Shown one piece after another: positions 5,279 to 8,773 of a DNA stretch of 8,773 nt. The notes beneath the pieces are model-generated. The model was not told the origin of the DNA, searched no databases, and saw nothing but the letters and a program-made list of their open reading frames with translations. Every line of letters begins with the position of its first letter. Position 1 is the first letter of the stretch. A program made the translations under genes and the position numbers. The stretch spans positions 1 through 8,773 of the forward strand of contig CACYKX010000128.1 in the NCBI GenBank assembly GCA_902775075.1, written 5' to 3'. Source of the stretch: an uncultured Prevotellaceae bacterium. GTDB lineage: Bacteria > Bacteroidota > Bacteroidia > Bacteroidales > Bacteroidaceae.

Positions 5279-6559
5279 ATGATACAGGAATTGAAAATAA
5301 AAAATGTGCTCTCGTTTAAGAATGAAGTGACATTCAGTTTTGTTGCCTCAAGCGACCAGTTTGCGGAAGATAGTCAGGTGGTAAAGATTAACGATAGTAC
5401 GCGATTGCTTCGCTTTGGCGTGCTGTATGGATATAATGCATCAGGAAAGTCAAATTTGCTCTATGCTTTTGACTTCCTTCCTCGTTTTTGGAGTTACAAG
5501 CCTGAAGGTATGGACGAGCCAACTGGGGTTGTTCCATTCAAACTTGACGCTGTTTCGCCAAATAAGCCATCCTGCTTCGAACTGATATTCTTTGTCGGCA
5601 ATGTGAAATATTGGTATCAGTTGGAGTTGGACAGAAATCAAGTCTATTTGGAAAAACTCTCGTATTATAAGAGTGCTCAACCCACTATGCTGTTTGAGAG
5701 GAAACTGGTGGACGGACATTCGGAGGTGGAGATTAACCCGAAAGGTGATAAAATCAGTGCTTCAGCCAAAGAGTTGATTAATGGATATTGTCTAAAGAAT
5801 CTTTCTTTCTTTGTGGCTCGTAATCAAGTGAATGCAAGTCTGCCTCTGATTGATGCTGCCAAAAACTGGATGAAGGAGCAGACGATGCCTGCCGTATTCC
5901 CATCAACCTATCTTACAGATTATGCACAGCGTAAAACGGCAGAGAATAAAGACTTGACCCATTATCTTGTGAACTTCCTGCATGAGGCAGATTTCAATAT
6001 CACTAATATTTCTTCAGATATTGTGAATAGGCAAATATCAGATGAAGAAGTGAAGTTTCGAATCTCTGACGAGAGTATCCCGAAGGACGAAAGGGAGCGA
6101 ATCAAGAAAGAGAAAACTATCTCGCTTCTTCATACCAGTTTCGAGCATACTGTTGAGAATGAAAACGGGCGAGAGGCATACCAGATGAATAGAGGTGATG
6201 AATCGACCGGAACTTTGCGAACATTTGGAATAGAAACGGTATTGTATGAGGCACTTGCCAGCAATGCTTTCTTGTCAATTGATGAGATAGAGACTTCACA
6301 ACATTCCAGATTGTTGGAAATGATGTTATATGAATATCTGAAAACTCATTCAAGGTCTCAGCTACTTGTTACGACGCATAATGATGGACTGCTGGATTTG
6401 GTGGATGATCTCATCAGAAAAGATTCCGTGTGGTTTACTGAAAAGGACAAGGCTGGTGTGACAGATTTGTATAAACTGACAGACTTCCGAGGCGTAAATC
6501 GCTTGTCGTCTATCAGAGAGGCTTATCGTAACAAGCGTTTTGGGGCAACAATGAAATAA
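5279..6559 (+). CDS. rloA: RloA-type AAA/ABC-ATPase (partner of RloB)
   Basis: This is a 426-residue SMC/OLD-like ATPase of the AAA_15/AAA_21 type. The N-terminal LKIKNVLSFKNEVTFSF at 5-21 is the usual opening strand. Walker A is GYNASGKS at 51-58, the ABC-like signature is DESTGTLR at 307-314, Walker B is FLSIDEIE at 331-338 with catalytic E336, and the H-loop is TTH at 365-367. The full set implies an ATP-driven dimer. The middle region (about 80-300) is mixed and lacks a long coiled coil, so it is not RloC or SbcC. The Toprim-like RloB follows 4 nt after the stop. ATPase-Toprim pairing occurs in OLD nucleases (fused) and in the PARIS system (AriA/AriB). By analogy, this protein probably senses a phage cue and controls RloB. 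The start at ATG 5279 has no clear Shine-Dalgarno. The symbol rests on family plus neighbour. Confidence 0.88.
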   Translation: MIQELKIKNVLSFKNEVTFSFVASSDQFAEDSQVVKINDSTRLLRFGVLYGYNASGKSNLLYAFDFLPRFWSYKPEGMDEPTGVVPFKLDAVSPNKPSCFELIFFVGNVKYWYQLELDRNQVYLEKLSYYKSAQPTMLFERKLVDGHSEVEINPKGDKISASAKELINGYCLKNLSFFVARNQVNASLPLIDAAKNWMKEQTMPAVFPSTYLTDYAQRKTAENKDLTHYLVNFLHEADFNITNISSDIVNRQISDEEVKFRISDESIPKDERERIKKEKTISLLHTSFEHTVENENGREAYQMNRGDESTGTLRTFGIETVLYEALASNAFLSIDEIETSQHSRLLEMMLYEYLKTHSRSQLLVTTHNDGLLDLVDDLIRKDSVWFTEKDKAGVTDLYKLTDFRGVNRLSSIREAYRNKRFGATMK

Positions 6560-6563
6560 TGTG

Positions 6564-7286
6564 ATGGAAGAAAGAGAATTAGCAGAGGGCGTTGAACAGC
6601 AACAATATTTTGAGGCTGTACCTGCTCCCTCACCAGAAGAAGATGAGGGAACAAGGGATATGGGACCGCTGTACCCATTCCTTATCAGTGGAGGAACCAA
6701 TACCGAGCGCTATTACTTTACACATATAAATGACACAACAAAGTATAAGTTCAATATCAGACCGAAGTATTTTGCTGATGAGTCAAACTACACCGAGGCA
6801 TTTCCCAAAAGAATCAAAGAGATATTAAATGCAAATACTGATCCTAAAATTTTTTGTGTATTCGATTGGGATACAATTTATGGAATCGATGCGAAGATTA
6901 AGAAACACGAGGATTTTGAAAAGCAGTTTCGAACAGAAATTGATAACGGAAATGTTGTGATATGTCCAAGTATGCCAAGTATAGAGTATTGGTTCTTGCT
7001 ACATTTTGAGGATAAAACAGACTTATTAAAAGATTATCGAGCTATTTCAAATATCTTAGCACCTTATATCAAGCCTTGCTTTGCTGACCCAACAAAGAAC
7101 TTGAAAAAGTTATTAAAACAGGAAAAGTATCTGCAAGACTCTACTTGGGTGAAAAATCTTTGTTCTGATGGAAAACTCGATACTGCCATCAAACGAGCAG
7201 AAGACAATATCAAGGCTGCGGAGGAAGCAGGGGACTTGGCGAATCAGTCTTATTCGTACGTTTATAAAGCATTTAAAGAGAGATAA
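6564..7286 (+). CDS. rloB: RloB-family protein (Toprim-like putative nuclease)
   Basis: This 240-residue protein has the RloB motif order: FLISGGTNTERYYF at 39-52, FCVFDWD at 97-103, and CPSMPSIEYWFLLHF at 134-148, followed by a basic helix with KNLKKLLKQEKY. E48 with D101-x-D103 matches the E...DxD layout of Toprim metal centres, so a Mg-dependent nuclease is likely but unproven. The first 34 residues are an acidic, low-complexity lead-in before the domain. The upstream frame begins with GTG at 6561, but ATG 6564 is the more natural start, 4 nt after the rloA stop. Translation is probably coupled to rloA, since no good Shine-Dalgarno is seen. The TAA stop shares its last base with the first hsdR ATG. 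Its function should be as effector of the RloA ATPase (inference). Confidence 0.9.
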   Translation: MEERELAEGVEQQQYFEAVPAPSPEEDEGTRDMGPLYPFLISGGTNTERYYFTHINDTTKYKFNIRPKYFADESNYTEAFPKRIKEILNANTDPKIFCVFDWDTIYGIDAKIKKHEDFEKQFRTEIDNGNVVICPSMPSIEYWFLLHFEDKTDLLKDYRAISNILAPYIKPCFADPTKNLKKLLKQEKYLQDSTWVKNLCSDGKLDTAIKRAEDNIKAAEEAGDLANQSYSYVYKAFKER

Positions 7287-8773
7287 TGCCTATGTCACAC
7301 TTTAACGAACATACGCTGGAGATGGCCATCATGGAGCTGTTTGAGCAACAGGGCTATAGCTACGTGAATGGCGAGACGATACACAAGGAACAGACGGAGG
7401 TGCTGTTGCGTGATGACTTGCGGATGTATCTGATGGACAGATATGCCAAGGAAGGCATTACGCCCTTGGAGGTGGAGCGAGTCATAGCAAAGTTGACGGC
7501 AGACAATGGTGCTCCTCTCTATGAGCAGAACGCACAGACGTATCGGCTGATGACGGAGGGCTTCGCCATCAAGCGTGAAGAAGCCTCGTTGGCAGATTTG
7601 TTCGTGGAAGTGATAGACTTTAAGGATGTTGACAGGAATATCTTCAAGATTGTCAACCAATTGGAAATAAAGGGGTTGGAGCGACGCATCCCTGATGGCA
7701 TCGTCTATGTGAACGGTTTGCCTGTAGTGGTATTGGAGTTCAAGAGTGCCGTAAAGGAAGACACCACTATCATGAATGCCTATACGCAGTTGACTGTTCG
7801 CTATCGTAGGGATATTCCCGAGTTGTTCCGCTATAATGCTTTTGTCGTTATCAGCGATGGTGTGAACAATAAATATGGCACGCTATTCACGCCTTACGAA
7901 TTCTTCTATGCCTGGCGCAAGGTGGAGCGCACAGACAAGGCAAACGACGGCATCGACTCCCTGCATACCATGATGGCAGGGTTGTTCCGACGGGAACGGC
8001 TGCTAAGCGTGATGAAGGACTTTGTATTCTTCCCGGACACATCGAAGAGCGAAAGGAAGATAGTCTGCCGCTATCCACAATTCTTCGCCACCCATCGTTT
8101 ATACGAAAACATCCTGGAGCACTCGCACATCAACCTGCATGGCGACGGAAAGGGAGGAACATACTTTGGTGCAACAGGTTGCGGCAAGAGCCTCACGATG
8201 CTGTTCCTGACACGCATGCTGATGCGCAGCCGACATCTGGCAAGTCCTACCATCGTTCTGATTACTGACCGCACGGACTTGGATGACCAGTTGTCTGCAC
8301 AGTTCGTGAATGCCAAGCAGTTTATTGGTGACGAGACTGTGGTGAATGTCGAGACACGAGAAGAGTTGGGCAAGAAGTTGAGAGGACGAAAGAGCGGCGG
8401 CGTGTTCCTGACGACCATACAGAAGTTCAGCGAGGATATCAACCTGCTTTCAGACCGAGCAAATATCATCTGTATCTCCGATGAAGCCCATCGTTCACAG
8501 ACGAATGTGGAACAGAATGTGACCATTACCGATAAAGGCGTGAAACGCAGTTATGGTTTTGCGAAATATCTGCACGACTCGTTGCCCAATGCTACCTACG
8601 TGGGCTTCACGGGAACACCGATTGATGCTACGATAGATGTGTTTGGCGATGTGGTGGACCGTTATACGATGACGGAATCGGTAGCTGACGGCATCACTCG
8701 TCGCATCGTTTATGAAGGAAGAGCCGCCAAGGTGTTTGCCGACCACAAACAACTGGAGGCGATAGAGGCATAC
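7286..8773 (+). CDS. hsdR: Type I restriction enzyme subunit HsdR (3' partial)
   Basis: HsdR is the motor and nuclease of the type I complex, translocating and cutting unmethylated DNA. The frame stays open to the window end, giving 496 residues of a protein usually near 1000. In order: a nuclease domain with PDGIV (D137) and LEFKSA (E151, K153), the PD-(D/E)XK triad, with a RecB-like Q168-x4-Y173; Walker A GATGCGKS at 295-302; motif Ia DRTDLDDQ at 328-335; DEAH at 399-402; and GFTGTP at 440-445. The rest of the second helicase lobe and the C-terminal docking domain lie beyond the window. ATG 7286 overlaps the rloB stop as TAATG. ATG 7292 is an alternative start, better spaced (9 nt) from the AGAGAG at 7277-7282. 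Base composition resembles hsdM rather than the AT-rich genes between, as expected if the two hsd genes are the original core. Confidence 0.96.
   Translation, partial: MPMSHFNEHTLEMAIMELFEQQGYSYVNGETIHKEQTEVLLRDDLRMYLMDRYAKEGITPLEVERVIAKLTADNGAPLYEQNAQTYRLMTEGFAIKREEASLADLFVEVIDFKDVDRNIFKIVNQLEIKGLERRIPDGIVYVNGLPVVVLEFKSAVKEDTTIMNAYTQLTVRYRRDIPELFRYNAFVVISDGVNNKYGTLFTPYEFFYAWRKVERTDKANDGIDSLHTMMAGLFRRERLLSVMKDFVFFPDTSKSERKIVCRYPQFFATHRLYENILEHSHINLHGDGKGGTYFGATGCGKSLTMLFLTRMLMRSRHLASPTIVLITDRTDLDDQLSAQFVNAKQFIGDETVVNVETREELGKKLRGRKSGGVFLTTIQKFSEDINLLSDRANIICISDEAHRSQTNVEQNVTITDKGVKRSYGFAKYLHDSLPNATYVGFTGTPIDATIDVFGDVVDRYTMTESVADGITRRIVYEGRAAKVFADHKQLEAIEAY

Noticed and set aside
8071..8752. 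Minus-strand frames opposite hsdR
   Set aside because: They oppose the HsdR helicase motifs; open antisense frames are expected in a G+C-richer coding stretch.

Overview
The window is a single defence locus with every gene on the + strand. A type I restriction-modification (hsd) operon has been opened up to hold five extra genes. Both ends are cut by the window: hsdM lacks its start and hsdR lacks its end. The host is most likely a member of the Bacteroidales (Bacteroides/Prevotella-like). The evidence is a good match to the Bacteroidales promoter (a TTG-type -33 box, a 19-nt spacer and a TAnnTTTG -7 box) ahead of the AAA ATPase gene, A-rich leaders with mostly weak Shine-Dalgarno signals, moderate G+C, and protein families common in that group.

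Layout: hsdM methyltransferase (1-1242, 5' partial); an 80-nt gap with two mutually exclusive hairpins and a 13-codon mini-ORF; a calcineurin-like metallophosphoesterase (1323-2141); hsdS specificity subunit with two target-recognition domains (2174-3304); a very AT-rich gene for a putative HEPN ribonuclease with an apparent LprI-like C-terminal domain (3328-4215); a DUF4268 protein with a PD-(D/E)XK-like N-terminal half (4226-5149); a 129-nt gap with a promoter and an operator-like palindrome; an RloA-type AAA/ABC ATPase (5279-6559); an RloB-family Toprim-like protein (6564-7286); and hsdR restriction/translocase subunit (7286 to the window end).

How the genes may work together: HsdM and HsdS form the modification enzyme, and HsdR adds DNA translocation and cleavage. 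Between them sit three putative effector modules: the phosphoesterase, HEPN-LprI with DUF4268, and the RloA/RloB pair. This recalls two known arrangements. In the Escherichia coli prr locus the anticodon nuclease PrrC, which has a HEPN domain, sits in a type Ic hsd operon. In Campylobacter, 'restriction-linked ORFs' (rlo) sit inside hsd loci. A plausible reading is layered immunity: restriction first, then RNA- or DNA-damaging back-up effectors that fire when restriction is inhibited. That is inference. The internal promoter would put hsdR on the rloA-rloB transcript, apart from hsdM-hsdS, and rloB and hsdR overlap by one base.

The most novel-looking items are the cytoplasmic HEPN-LprI fusion and the full architecture hsdM-MPE-hsdS-HEPN/LprI-DUF4268-rloA-rloB-hsdR. 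I see no tRNA, rRNA, CRISPR array, insertion sequence, integrase or convincing Rho-independent terminator.
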